A stretch of 64,000 bases of DNA from Pseudonocardia asaccharolytica DSM 44247 = NBRC 16224 (GCF_000423625.1 NZ_AUII01000013.1:1-64000), one strand, 5' to 3'. Shown: positions 52,010 to 60,119, numbered from the stretch's first letter. Made by a program: numbers and translations. The notes: generated from the sequence alone by a model not told the origin.

Positions 52010-52638
52010 ACGCCCATGATGTGGCGATACCGGCGGTGTGCTTCGTCTTCCCACGCCTCACCGGCTCGGCGCTGGAAACCGTCCTTCCCCCGGTTGAACC
52101 GTGTGCGTTGCCGTCCCTGCGCTCGCAGCCTCTGGTCATGCAGGTGGTTCGCCATCGCCATCTTGCAGGCCAGGCAGCTCCGGCCCCCGGCTTTCGTCGT
52201 GGACGGCACGAGGTTAGGTGCCACCAGGTCGTGCCCGAGGGCACACGTCGCCTTGCGCGCTTGGACATGCGAGCCATTGCGCACCGAATCGTCAGTGTTC
52301 TCCGAGCGTGTGCCCCAGTACAGATTCTCGACGCAGTTGTTCGCTGGGTCGTCGTCGCGGTGAAGGGCGTTCGGTTTGTCATCTGGCGGCTCACCTACGA
52401 AGGCCAGCAGGACGAGGCGGTGAACCTTCGCGGTGGTGTGCACGTTGTCGTCGCCGACGAGGGTCACCCCGATGTACCCGTGAGGGATGATCGTTGCACC
52501 TTTGAGTATCCGTCCTGGCCGCCAGGTCCGGGTTCCCCACCGATTGCCCGAGTAGAAGCCGAGACTGCGCACTCGGCCTTTCGAGCTGACTTCGTATCGG
52601 TCCTTGTATCCCGGGATAGGACGCCATCGCTCAACCAC
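51988..52638 (-). CDS. NUMOD4-motif HNH homing endonuclease
   Basis: A 216-residue endonuclease on the strand opposite to all tail genes. The NUMOD4 motif WRPIPGYKDRYEVSSKGRVR opens it, followed by LKGATIIPHGYIGVTLVG and the HNH part HRLVLLAFVGEPPDDKPNAL, HRDDDPANNCVENLYWGTRS. A Cys-rich tail has CALGHDLVAPN and SCLACKMAMANHLHDQ. It overlaps the end of the tail tip gene by 22 bases. It is a selfish homing gene inserted between two tail genes. The local base composition is less GC-rich, supporting a separate origin. Confidence 0.85.
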   Translation of the reverse strand: MVERWRPIPGYKDRYEVSSKGRVRSLGFYSGNRWGTRTWRPGRILKGATIIPHGYIGVTLVGDDNVHTTAKVHRLVLLAFVGEPPDDKPNALHRDDDPANNCVENLYWGTRSENTDDSVRNGSHVQARKATCALGHDLVAPNLVPSTTKAGGRSCLACKMAMANHLHDQRLRAQGRQRTRFNRGKDGFQRRAGEAWEDEAHRRYRHIMGVHAFGRL

Positions 52639-52678
52639 GCATGCAGTCTACAGCGGATAGATAATTTCAGGGTGACCG

Positions 52679-52924
52679 ATGGCTAACGACCTGTCCGCGC
52701 TGTTCCTCACGCGCACCCCCGACGGCGCCGTCGCCCCCCTCATGGGCGCCTGGCTCACCGCCTGGAACCCCACCACCTACGAGAACACCGTCAACATCGG
52801 CGGCGCCGTGATCCTGCAGAACCTGCCCGTGGTCAACCCCGCCGGGGTCGCCGTGGGAATCGTGCTGCTCGCGAACACCGCCGCCGGCCCGATCATCCTC
52901 GGCCGCATCTACCAGACCACCTAA
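52679..52924 (+). CDS. Small tail protein
   Basis: An 81-residue beta-rich protein (LSALFLTRTPDGAVAPLMGA, TYENTVNIGGAVILQNLPVV, VAVGIVLLANTAAGPIILGR). Short proteins of this kind are common among the minor tail genes of actinophages and could be part of the tip. It is separated from the tail tip gene by the inserted homing endonuclease. Confidence 0.6.
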   Translation: MANDLSALFLTRTPDGAVAPLMGAWLTAWNPTTYENTVNIGGAVILQNLPVVNPAGVAVGIVLLANTAAGPIILGRIYQTT

Positions 52925-52935
52925 GGAGGGCACCG

Positions 52936-53613
52936 ATGGGATCGACGACACGGTTCGGGCTGCGGTATCCGGGGCTCGGGGACGCCCCGAACGGGCCGCA
53001 GCTCGCCCAGCAGCTGGCCGAGGACACTGAGGGCTGGCTGGCCCGCGCCTACCCGTGCACGAGCTCGACCCGCCCGACCGGGGTGGGTGAGGGGTTCCTG
53101 ATCCGCGAGGCCGACACCGGCAGTGTGCTGATCTACACCGGCGCGGACTGGGTGGCGGTCGGCGGGTCCGGCGGCGGCGGCGGGGGTGGCGGGTCGAGCG
53201 CGTACGCGTCCTACGCCGCGACCGCCGCCCAGTCCATTCCCTCCGGCGCCGACACGGTGGTCGCGTTCGGGGTGGAGACCGCCGCGCACGCCCTGGTCAC
53301 TCGCTCGACACAGGGGTCCGGGCACAAGTTCACCCTCGGTCAGAGCGGGCTGTGGGCGATCACCGCTGTGGCCCGGTTCGTCGCCGCCTCCAGCGAGCGC
53401 ACCTTCGAGCTGTTCACCGGGGGCGGCGCCACCCTGGCCAAGGCCGGCGGCCCCGGCCCGGGGCTGCCGTTCACGACAACGCTGTCGGCGACCCGGCAGC
53501 TGTCCGCGGGCACCACGGTGCGGCTGGAGGCGTGGCAGGACAGCGGGGGCTCGCTCGCGCTCGAACCGAACGGCGGAAATTGGGTGCACATCGACTTCGC
53601 GCTCGTCGGCTGA
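52936..53613 (+). CDS. Tail fibre-like protein
   Basis: A 225-residue protein. The N-terminal part FGLRYPGLGDAPNGPQLAQQ and IYTGADWVAVGGSG is typical of phage fibre or appendage proteins. Then come a Gly-rich hinge (about 75-85) and a C-terminal C1q/TNF-like beta domain (SGLWAITAVARFVAASSERT, TTVRLEAWQDSGGSLALEPN, ending WVHIDFALVG). Likely involved in host binding. AGGAGG precedes the ATG. Confidence 0.7.
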   Translation: MGSTTRFGLRYPGLGDAPNGPQLAQQLAEDTEGWLARAYPCTSSTRPTGVGEGFLIREADTGSVLIYTGADWVAVGGSGGGGGGGGSSAYASYAATAAQSIPSGADTVVAFGVETAAHALVTRSTQGSGHKFTLGQSGLWAITAVARFVAASSERTFELFTGGGATLAKAGGPGPGLPFTTTLSATRQLSAGTTVRLEAWQDSGGSLALEPNGGNWVHIDFALVG

Positions 53614-53647
53614 CCAACGACCCTCGGAGGACTGATGTGGGTGTCGG

Positions 53648-53875
53648 ATGCGGGTGAGGTACGGGCGGCTGCACGCGACGCTGCTGGTGCTCGGCGGGAT
53701 GGCCCTGGCCGGCTACGAGGCGGTCGCGGTACCGGAGCCGAGGATGGCGATCCTCGGCCTGGCCGCGGCGATGATGGGGCTTCCGGGTGCGGTGCTGGGG
53801 GACCGGCTGATGGCACGGATCCTCGGCGGACAGAAACCGGAGCCGAGCCCGGACCAGAAGCCGGAGGCACCGTGA
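53648..53875 (+). CDS. Small membrane protein, holin-like
   Basis: A 75-residue protein with two hydrophobic segments (LHATLLVLGGMALAGYEAVA and AILGLAAAMMGLPGAVLGDR) and a charged Pro/Glu tail. This is a class II holin layout. It opens the lysis region, so it may be one of two holins (see 55048-55299). Confidence 0.5.
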   Translation: MRVRYGRLHATLLVLGGMALAGYEAVAVPEPRMAILGLAAAMMGLPGAVLGDRLMARILGGQKPEPSPDQKPEAP

Positions 53876-53979
53876 TCGCGCGGGCAGCACGCATGCTGGG
53901 CTGCTACCCGATCACCAGCGTGTACGTCGCGCTGTGCACCCTGCTGGTGCTGGCGCTCGCGCAGGGCTGGCTCGGATGA
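53872..53979 (+). CDS. Tiny membrane protein in the lysis region
   Basis: A 35-residue peptide with one hydrophobic helix (ITSVYVALCTLLVLALAQGW). GTG 53872 overlaps the previous stop and its own stop overlaps the next ATG. It may be a holin partner or spurious; both overlaps favour translation. Confidence 0.4.
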   Translation: MIARAARMLGCYPITSVYVALCTLLVLALAQGWLG

Positions 53980-54158
53980 CCGCGGCCGAGCCGACCGCGT
54001 TCCCCGGCGGCTGGCTGGCCGAGGCCGAGCGGCAGTGGACGCGGCGGGAGACCGCGCTGCGCGCCGCGCTCGACGAGCTCGCGCTGTGGCGGGCACTGGC
54101 GCCGCTGCTGCCCTACGCCGTGCCGGTCCCGCGCCGACGACCGCGGAGGCTGCGGTGA
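53976..54158 (+). CDS. Small basic protein before the lysin
   Basis: A 60-residue protein: AEAERQWTRRETALRAALDE and LALWRALAPLLPYAVPVPRR, with a very basic end. It overlaps both neighbours by 4 bases. No family is recognised. Confidence 0.45.
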   Translation: MTAAEPTAFPGGWLAEAERQWTRRETALRAALDELALWRALAPLLPYAVPVPRRRPRRLR

Positions 54159-55042
54159 GCGCCGTCGACTCCCTCGCGGCGTGGGGCATCCTGCGCGCAC
54201 CCGAGGTGGCCGCCATCGCCGCCGGGGTCGGTCTCGAGCTCGCGGCCGCGGCGACGCTGCTGGAGAAAGAGAGTGCGGGCGGCCGCAACGTGTGGGGCCA
54301 CGACAGTGTGTCCACCGGCGGCTACTACGAGAAGGGTGGCCCGGTCACCCGCGAGAACTACACCGCCTGGAAACCGCACCGCGGCCGTCTCGGGTCGCAG
54401 GGTGTGGGCCCGTGCCAGCTGACCTGGCCCGGCTACCAGGACCAGGCCGACCGGGCCGGCGGCTGCTGGGACCCGCTGGTCAGCATGCGCGTCGGGTTCG
54501 CCGTGCTGGCCGGGCACATCGGCCGCCACGGGCTGCGCGACGGGTTCCGCCGCTACAACGGCAGCGGGCCCGCAGCCGAGCGCTACGCCGACGACGCCAT
54601 GGCCAAGCTCGCGAAGTGGCGCGACCGGCTCGGCACCCACCACCCATCCCCGGCCCCTCGAGGAGGTCCGCTCATGGCCCTGTCCGACGCCGAGCAAGGC
54701 GAGCTGCTCGCGCTGGTGCGCACCCTGCACCACCAGCTGTACGCCGGCGAAGGCGACCCCGCCACCGGCCGCGCCGGCTGGCGCACCTGGGCCGGTGGCA
54801 CCGACGAGACGCTGACGGTCGTCGACTACCTGCGCCGGGCCAACGTCGAGACCCGCCAGCTCCACCCGAACTTGATCAGCCTGCACCAGAAGGTGGATCG
54901 GCTCACGGCGCGGGAGACAGACCGGGCGACGCCGCCGGCGGGGCCTGGCGGCGGGGCGCCGGTGGATCTGGACGCGCTCGCCGCCCGGGTGGTCGAGCTG
55001 CTCGCGCAGCGGCTCGCACAGTCCAACAACCAAGAGAGGTGA
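54155..55042 (+). CDS. Endolysin with lysozyme-like domain
   Basis: A 295-residue lysin. Residues 10-165 form a lysozyme/transglycosylase-like domain: AATLLEKESAGGRNVWGHDS (catalytic Glu), SQGVGPCQLTWPGYQDQADR and GFAVLAGHIGRHGLRDGFRR, then YNGSGPAAERYADDAMAKLA. A Pro-rich linker and a second part (residues 174-295: ALSDAEQGELLALVRTLHHQ, RANVETRQLHPNLISLHQKV) with coiled-coil character follow. A strong RBS (GAGGAGG) and ATG 54674 lie exactly at the domain border, so a separate 122-residue C-terminal product is likely. Confidence 0.8.
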   Translation: MSAVDSLAAWGILRAPEVAAIAAGVGLELAAAATLLEKESAGGRNVWGHDSVSTGGYYEKGGPVTRENYTAWKPHRGRLGSQGVGPCQLTWPGYQDQADRAGGCWDPLVSMRVGFAVLAGHIGRHGLRDGFRRYNGSGPAAERYADDAMAKLAKWRDRLGTHHPSPAPRGGPLMALSDAEQGELLALVRTLHHQLYAGEGDPATGRAGWRTWAGGTDETLTVVDYLRRANVETRQLHPNLISLHQKVDRLTARETDRATPPAGPGGGAPVDLDALAARVVELLAQRLAQSNNQER

Positions 55043-55047
55043 TCGAG

Positions 55048-55299
55048 ATGGGTGAGCATTCCTGGGTGGGCGACGACGCCCCCGACCACGCCCCGCCGGC
55101 GGTGGTGGAGGCCAAGGTGTGGGCGTCGACGCTGGTCACGCTCGCCGCGAGCGTGGGGGTGGCGCTGCTCAACGCGGTGCAGGACCAGCCGACGTTGCTG
55201 GGCGGGCTCCCGCCGTGGCTACAGACGCTGCTGCTGGCGCTGGTGCCGCCACTGCTGGCGTTCGTGGCCGGCTACGCCAAGCGCTCCAACCGCGTCTGA
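55048..55299 (+). CDS. Holin
   Basis: An 83-residue protein with an N-terminal soluble part and two transmembrane helices (VWASTLVTLAASVGVALLNA and LPPWLQTLLLALVPPLLAFV), ending in basic YAKRSNRV. This is the holin pattern, and it follows the lysin by 5 bases (AGAGGTGATCG before the ATG). It is the last gene of the late operon, followed by a strong terminator. Confidence 0.75.
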   Translation: MGEHSWVGDDAPDHAPPAVVEAKVWASTLVTLAASVGVALLNAVQDQPTLLGGLPPWLQTLLLALVPPLLAFVAGYAKRSNRV

Positions 55300-55330
55300 G
55301 AGCCTGAGTCGGTCCGCTCCCCAGCAGGGC

Positions 55331-55373
55331 ACAGCGCCCCTCACCCGCTCCCCCCAACGGCGAGGGGCGCTGT
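55331..55373 (+). terminator. Terminator at the end of the late operon
   Basis: ACAGCGCCCCTC (55331-55342) and GAGGGGCGCTGT (55362-55373) form a perfect 12-bp stem with a 19-base loop. No long T run follows, as is usual in Actinobacteria. It lies between the convergent holin and DUF732-like genes and would stop both transcripts. Confidence 0.8.
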
Positions 55374-55379
55374 TCCGTG

Positions 55380-56099
55380 TCAACTGGCCTTCGACCAGGT
55401 GCAGCCGCCGTTGGTCTTGAAGTACTTCCCATTCTTCAACGTCACGACGCCGGGCCCGGAGATGTTGTCGTTGTGGTCGATCCCCGACAGGCTCCCGCTG
55501 CCGTCCGAGACCTCGAAGTAGCACGAGCCCCCCACTCCCGGGCCCGGCGTCTTGTACTTGCCCGGCGCCATGTCTGGGCCGACCTCGTAGATTCCGTCCG
55601 AGACCGACGTCCGCGGACCCGCCGCGGCCGCAGCGGTCGGCTCCGGCGTCCACGCGACCGCCGGAGCCGTCGAGAAGGACCTCTCCGGGCAGTACGAGCG
55701 CTCCGCAGCAGCCACCAGAACCTCGGCCACCTGTGGCCCGAACTTCGTCGTCCCCATCGCCCCGACGAGGACCTCACGAGTGACCCCAGGGGTACCGATC
55801 GCATCGCACATGCGCCGCCCGAGCTCGATGATCTCGCTATGCGGCATGTCCGTGCTCAGCCCCGGCGTGTCGAGCACGTCCCGGAGGAACCGCTGCCCCG
55901 GGTCGGTCGGCGTCCACGGCGGCGGGAACGTCGGCGACGCCGCCGGTGAGGCCGATGGCGCCGCGGCACCGGTGGTCCGCAGCAGCGTGCCCGCGGTCGC
56001 CGCCGCGGCGAGCACAGCGATGACGGCGAGCCCGATCAGCCACGGCTTGCGACGCGCCGGGCGGCGCGGCTGGTCGGGGGCAGGGTCAGACGACATCAT
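55380..56099 (-). CDS. DUF732-type secreted/membrane-anchored protein (cargo gene)
   Basis: A 239-residue protein with one N-terminal membrane helix (PWLIGLAVIAVLAAAATAGT) and a Pro/Ser/Ala linker. A DUF732-like helical domain follows (DPGQRFLRDVLDTPGLSTDM, IIELGRRMCDAIGTPGVTRE, VLVAAAERSYCPER with two Cys). The C-terminal beta domain is DGIYEVGPDMAPGKYKTPGP, SCYFEVSDGSGSLSG and GVVTLKNGKYFKTNGGCTW. Both domains are known from secreted proteins of mycobacteria and relatives. It is expressed against the late genes after the terminator, so it probably acts in the lysogen, for example in exclusion or altered surface (inference). Confidence 0.7.
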   Translation of the reverse strand: MMSSDPAPDQPRRPARRKPWLIGLAVIAVLAAAATAGTLLRTTGAAAPSASPAASPTFPPPWTPTDPGQRFLRDVLDTPGLSTDMPHSEIIELGRRMCDAIGTPGVTREVLVGAMGTTKFGPQVAEVLVAAAERSYCPERSFSTAPAVAWTPEPTAAAAAGPRTSVSDGIYEVGPDMAPGKYKTPGPGVGGSCYFEVSDGSGSLSGIDHNDNISGPGVVTLKNGKYFKTNGGCTWSKAS

Positions 56100-56176
56100 G
56101 GCGCTCCGAACGGTTCAGGGCGGGTATCTGATCGTCGCGCGTCGGGTATGTCGTGTTACGACCCGTGACCGGATCG

Positions 56177-56389
56177 TCACCAGGGGGGCCGCACCGCCTC
56201 GTACGCGCGCCGGCCCCACCGGACCATCTGCCCGTCGCCTCCACACCGCCCGCAGTCGCGATAGCTGCGGGTGATCGGCGACCGCCACCGGCCGCTGCCC
56301 GAACACCAGTGGCAGCGTCGGTACGGCCAGACCACGCACTCGATCGCGTACAGGCCGAGCGCGACGACGGCGACGACCCACCACGTCAC
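56177..56389 (-). CDS. Small DnaJ-type zinc-finger membrane protein
   Basis: A 70-residue protein: one transmembrane helix (VVAVVALGLYAIECVVW) followed by two DnaJ-like CxxCxGxG repeats, CHWCSGSG and CGRCGGDG. GTG 56389 is used; TTG 56398 is possible. Such helix-plus-zinc-ribbon proteins accompany FtsK-like genes in actinomycete plasmids and integrative elements. It lies 64 bases after the FtsK-like gene on the same strand. Confidence 0.6.
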   Translation of the reverse strand: MTWWVVAVVALGLYAIECVVWPYRRCHWCSGSGRWRSPITRSYRDCGRCGGDGQMVRWGRRAYEAVRPPW

Positions 56390-56453
56390 GACGGGCAACC
56401 GAGGTTGACGCCCGGCAACCCGCGCCGGCAACCGCGTGACCTGCGGATACGGC

Positions 56454-58610
56454 TCATTCGTCCTCCAGGTTGCCGGGATCGCCCGCGTTGCCGTCGTCGT
56501 GTTTCCGCAGGTCGGCGGCCCGGACCCCGCTCGTCGTGCGCCCGGCAACCTTGACCTTTCGGACCTGCACGCCGCGGTTGCGCAGCCGCTTGCCCAGCTC
56601 GTCAACGTCCAGGCCGGCGTACTCCGGGCGCAGCTCGCCGAGCCACTCGACCAGCTCGACGAGGTGCGCGGTCGGTCGGCTGCGGTCGGCGAGCACGCGC
56701 TCGACATCGGCCACCTCGTCGAGCACCACGAACACCGGCTCGTCGTCAGCGGCGGCGCCGGTGAGCATCCCGACGCCTGCGCGGAGCGCCCGCGCCCGTA
56801 GCGCCACCTCGTTCGCGGCCGGCGCGTCCAGCCCGTACACCGAGCGCACGATGCGCGGGGCCGCCCCGTCGGCCTTGAGGTAGCCGATGCCCTTGTCGTC
56901 GAGGTCGAACATCGTGGCGTCGATGCCGCGCTTGTAGCTCCCGGTGCCGAGGATCCGGTCGTTGGGTTCGTGCCCCTCCAGCTTCATCGCGAATCGGATC
57001 ACGGCGTTGTTCGCGATCGAGGTGGGGATCGTCGCGTCGTTCACCTGCTGCGTGGCGAGCAGCACGATGATGCCGAGCGCCGGGCCCAGCTTGACCAGCT
57101 CGGTGACGCCGGACCGCAGTTCCTGCCGGATGGCCTTGTGGTCCCTGTTGCCGTCGTCGCCGTAGGAGAAGTACGACTGCGTCTCGTCGATGCCTACGAC
57201 GATCGGTCCGAGGTCGAGGTCGGGTCGGGCGCGCACAAGCTCGGCGGTCACCTTCGACTCCGGGCACTGGTCGAACGGCAGCGCGTCGATGATATCCGCG
57301 CGGCGGCCCAGCTCCTTGCGGAGCCAGCGCACCGTGTCGAGGACCTGCGCGATCTGCTCGGGCCGGTCCGGGCGGGCGCCCCGCAGGTAGACGTGGGCGA
57401 AGTGCGCGCACGCCGACAGGTCGCCGGTGCCCTTCCCGTCGAGCGCGATGACCTTGGCGGTGACGTCGAGGCCAGCGATGAGCAGCAACTGGCGCAGCAC
57501 GAACGTCTTTCCGATGCGCGGCACCGCGCCAATGATCATGTTGCTGTAGGCGAGGGTGACTCCGACCCACGCGCCACGCTGGTCGGTGAACGCCGGGACG
57601 GGCGCGAACAGGTCGACCTCGCCGCGGCGACGCAGCGGCCACGGCTCCTGCGTCGCCGACGCAAGCGGTTGGTCCGACACGAACAGGGCCAAGTGTCCGG
57701 GGTGGCGCGTGCCGACGGCGGGCCAGACCGTGCCGAGCTCGCGGCGCAGGGCGGCGGCGAACTCCTCCCGCTTGCCCTGCACGAACGAGGCGGGCACGGC
57801 GGGCGGCAGCTCCAGGTCGACCTGCACGCCGGGGCCGTGGCGGTGCGGGTCGGTGAGCAGGCGGATGGAGTCGGGTTCGCGCATCTTCGAGTTGCCCAGC
57901 GTGCACAGCGCCTCGGTGACCATCGGCGCCGTCAGCGGCGGCACGCGGCCACCCTCCGCGACCCCGGGCAGGGTGACGAGTGGGCGGGCGCGCGGGCGGC
58001 CCACCCAGCCGAGCACCAGCACCGCCACCGCCCCGGCCAGCCACCACAGCCATCCGGGCGGCACCGGGACCGTGGTCGCCAGCCACGGCGTCGCCAGGTA
58101 GGCCAGCAGCGCCAGTCCACCGGCGGCGACCAGCTCGGCGAGCCCGCGCCCGGGGATCAGCTTCACCGTCCACACGAACACCAGCCCGGCGAGCAGCACC
58201 CCGAGCGCGCGCGGCGCGGTCCAGGCCAGCACCACTCCCAACACCGCCAGGACGGCCGTGCCGTTGACCATCAGCCGGGCGGTCAGGTTCGCGGAGCGGG
58301 CCCGGGAGACGCGCTCGTAGTCGGCGGACTCGCGGGCGCCGGCGTGGTGGGCGCGCAGCTGCGCCGTGTCGTGGTCGCGCAGGTAGCGGGCCCACGCCGC
58401 GGTGATGCGGGCGAGCCCGCGGGGGGACCAGGCGAGCAGCAGCGCCACGCTGGCCGGCACCTGGCGCGCCACCCGCCATGCCGTCCAGGCCTGGCGGCGC
58501 GTCACCACGGCGGCGCGGACCCGCACGTTGGTCAGGGTCGCGGTGACCCGCTGCCGGGCCGGTGGTCGCACGGTCACCAGCTCGGACTCGGGGCGGCGCG
58601 CCACGGTCAC
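56454..58610 (-). CDS. FtsK/SpoIIIE-type DNA translocase (TraSA/TraB-like)
   Basis: A 718-residue protein. The N-terminal part has two to four hydrophobic segments (LMVNGTAVLAVLGVVLAWTA; GWLWWLAGAVAVLVLGWVG). The motor domain has Walker A in MIIGAVPRIGKTFVLRQLLL, Walker B in LGPIVVGIDETQSYFSYGDD, and the FtsK sensor region VLLATQQVNDATIPTSIANN, then RFAMKLEGHEPNDRILGTGS. The C-terminal 130 residues hold a winged-helix-like part (WLGELRPEYAGLDVDELGKR). In AICEs a protein of this build moves double-stranded DNA between cells. GTG 58610 overlaps the upstream stop; GTG 58619 is an alternative. Confidence 0.9.
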   Translation of the reverse strand: MTVARRPESELVTVRPPARQRVTATLTNVRVRAAVVTRRQAWTAWRVARQVPASVALLLAWSPRGLARITAAWARYLRDHDTAQLRAHHAGARESADYERVSRARSANLTARLMVNGTAVLAVLGVVLAWTAPRALGVLLAGLVFVWTVKLIPGRGLAELVAAGGLALLAYLATPWLATTVPVPPGWLWWLAGAVAVLVLGWVGRPRARPLVTLPGVAEGGRVPPLTAPMVTEALCTLGNSKMREPDSIRLLTDPHRHGPGVQVDLELPPAVPASFVQGKREEFAAALRRELGTVWPAVGTRHPGHLALFVSDQPLASATQEPWPLRRRGEVDLFAPVPAFTDQRGAWVGVTLAYSNMIIGAVPRIGKTFVLRQLLLIAGLDVTAKVIALDGKGTGDLSACAHFAHVYLRGARPDRPEQIAQVLDTVRWLRKELGRRADIIDALPFDQCPESKVTAELVRARPDLDLGPIVVGIDETQSYFSYGDDGNRDHKAIRQELRSGVTELVKLGPALGIIVLLATQQVNDATIPTSIANNAVIRFAMKLEGHEPNDRILGTGSYKRGIDATMFDLDDKGIGYLKADGAAPRIVRSVYGLDAPAANEVALRARALRAGVGMLTGAAADDEPVFVVLDEVADVERVLADRSRPTAHLVELVEWLGELRPEYAGLDVDELGKRLRNRGVQVRKVKVAGRTTSGVRAADLRKHDDGNAGDPGNLEDE

Positions 58611-58924
58611 CGCACCCACCCCCGCCCGACCGGCGGGAGAACCTCACCGTCGACCACCACCGGCGGGCGCACGGCCCCGACCGGGAGCGACCCGGCGGCA
58701 TGGACGTGCCGGACGGTCACCACATGCTCGTGGCGCACCACCACCACGACCGGTCCGCCGGGCGCGACGGGCGCGGCCTGCCGGTCGTGGTCCCGGACCG
58801 CGAGCCCGGTCCCGACCGGTCCGCGGTGCGGGTGCCGGCACCGCCCCCGGCCCCAGATCAGCGCCACCGGCACGGCGAGCGACGCCCACCCGCCGAACGC
58901 GGCGAGGACCTCACCCGGGGTCAC
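58607..58924 (-). CDS. Small membrane-linked protein of the transfer operon
   Basis: A 105-residue protein: an N-terminal hydrophobic stretch (EVLAAFGGWASLAVPVALIW) and a Val/His-rich beta part (GGPVVVVVRHEHVVTVRHVH). GTG 58924 overlaps the stop of the DUF2637 gene and its stop overlaps the FtsK-like start. It is thus locked into the operon. The family is not recognised. Confidence 0.55.
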   Translation of the reverse strand: MTPGEVLAAFGGWASLAVPVALIWGRGRCRHPHRGPVGTGLAVRDHDRQAAPVAPGGPVVVVVRHEHVVTVRHVHAAGSLPVGAVRPPVVVDGEVLPPVGRGWVR

Positions 58925-59565
58925 GACGCCACCCGGTCGCGCAGGCGGGCGAGCAGCTGCCGCGCCTCGTGCTCGGTGATCTCCAGCTCGCGCGCGATAC
59001 GCCGCCGGCCGGCACCCTCGGCCACCAGCGCGGCCGCGCGCCCGTCCACGTCGTCTCCCGCCTGCTCGCCCGCGGGTGGCACCACCGCCAGCGGCCGGGC
59101 GGTCGCGGGCGCGACGTCGAGCGTGGCCCCCGGCTCGGCGGTCTCCTCGGCGGCGGCGACGTCCACCGGCCGGGGCGACCCGCGCCCGACCAGCACCGCC
59201 AGGTGCACCGTCCCGCCGACCACGGCGGGCGGGATCGCCCCCACCACCACGGCCACCCACCACGGCGGCACCACTGCGGCGGCGTGCATGCCCTGGACGG
59301 CCGCGTTGCCGGCCACCGTGCACGCCAGCAGCGCCCACGTCATGCCGCGGGCGACCCGGGCGGCATCGGCCGGTGCGCGCCGCGACAGCCACGTCGCGCA
59401 CGACACCGCGGCCCCGGCGTCCACCGCGATCGGCAGCAGCCACGCCAGGCGCGCCGGGATGCCTGCCGCTACGGCGAGGTCCCGCAGCGCGTGGAACGAC
59501 AGCACGGCAGCCGCGGCGAGCACCACGGCCAGCCCCGCCCACATCACCACGTCCCGGCGAGTCAC
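58921..59565 (-). CDS. DUF2637 (Spd-like) membrane protein
   Basis: A 214-residue protein with four transmembrane helices: VVMWAGLAVVLAAAAVLSFH, ARLAWLLPIAVDAGAAVSCA, GMTWALLACTVAGNAAVQGM and WWVAVVVGAIPPAVVGGTVH. This is the DUF2637 pattern. The tail is a short HTH (GRRRIARELEITEHEARQLL). DUF2637 proteins are typical of conjugative plasmids and AICEs of actinomycetes, where Spd proteins help spread of the DNA in the mycelium. Coupled by GTGA overlaps on both sides. Confidence 0.8.
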   Translation of the reverse strand: MTRRDVVMWAGLAVVLAAAAVLSFHALRDLAVAAGIPARLAWLLPIAVDAGAAVSCATWLSRRAPADAARVARGMTWALLACTVAGNAAVQGMHAAAVVPPWWVAVVVGAIPPAVVGGTVHLAVLVGRGSPRPVDVAAAEETAEPGATLDVAPATARPLAVVPPAGEQAGDDVDGRAAALVAEGAGRRRIARELEITEHEARQLLARLRDRVAS

Positions 59566-59789
59566 CGGATCTCCAAGGTCAAGAGCGCGGCGACGGGGAT
59601 GCGGAGCTGCTCGCCGTGCCCGTTGGTGAGAACGAGGGCACCGCCGTGGACCTCCACGTCCAGATACCAGGCGGACATGCGGTAGGTGCGCACGATGCCG
59701 CCGGCGGCGCGGTAGTGGATGAGCGCGACCCGCTCCGACACGGCGCCACCGACACGGCGGGCGGCGCGGAAGAGGCGGCGGATCACCAC
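59562..59789 (-). CDS. Small protein of the transfer operon, unknown
   Basis: A 75-residue protein: basic first helix (VIRRLFRAARRVGGAVSERV) and a beta part (TYRMSAWYLDVEVHGGALVL, IPVAALLTLEIR). GTG or ATG start, stop in overlap with the DUF2637 gene. No family is recognised. Confidence 0.5.
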   Translation of the reverse strand: MVIRRLFRAARRVGGAVSERVALIHYRAAGGIVRTYRMSAWYLDVEVHGGALVLTNGHGEQLRIPVAALLTLEIR

Positions 59790-59863
59790 ACACCCCCGCC
59801 AGGGTGGCCGTGCGGGCGGGTGGGCGGTTCGGTCCTACGTGCGACCGGCGGGCGGTCCTGCAT
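59783..59863 (-). CDS. Possible very small protein
   Basis: A 26-residue basic frame (MQDRPPVARRTEPPTRPHGH) bridging the winged-helix gene and the next gene, with overlaps on both sides. It could be a coupling frame only. Low support. Confidence 0.25.
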   Translation of the reverse strand: MQDRPPVARRTEPPTRPHGHPGGGVW

Positions 59864-60119
59864 CGTCGCGCTCCCTGCCCCGCCGCAGATCGGTGCGGCG
59901 GCCCTGCCCGGGTAGGCGGGACCACGCGGCGCGGACCTCGACGGGGCGGTACAGGAGCGCGCCGTGCGGGCCGTAGGTCGCGGTGAGGTGGCCGCGGTCA
60001 CGCAGGACGCGGAGGCGATACCGTGCGGAGTCCAGGCCTACGCCCATCTCCCGCGCGACGTCCTCGACGCCCCAGAGCGTCTCGCTCACCGGGCGGCTCG
60101 CACGGCCAAACCTTCGCAT
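59835..60119 (-). CDS. Winged-helix DNA-binding protein, first gene of the transfer operon
   Basis: About 94 residues from ATG 60119 (103 if GTG 60146 is used): ETLWGVEDVAREMGVGLDSA, then RYRLRVLRDRGHLTATYGPH and GALLYRPVEVRAAW. This is a winged helix of the MarR/ArsR-like or plasmid-regulator size. It is the first gene inward from attR and probably controls its own operon. Some elements carry a second Xis-like protein here, so a role in excision cannot be excluded. Confidence 0.6.
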   Translation of the reverse strand: MRRFGRASRPVSETLWGVEDVAREMGVGLDSARYRLRVLRDRGHLTATYGPHGALLYRPVEVRAAWSRLPGQGRRTDLRRGRERDDAGPPAGRT

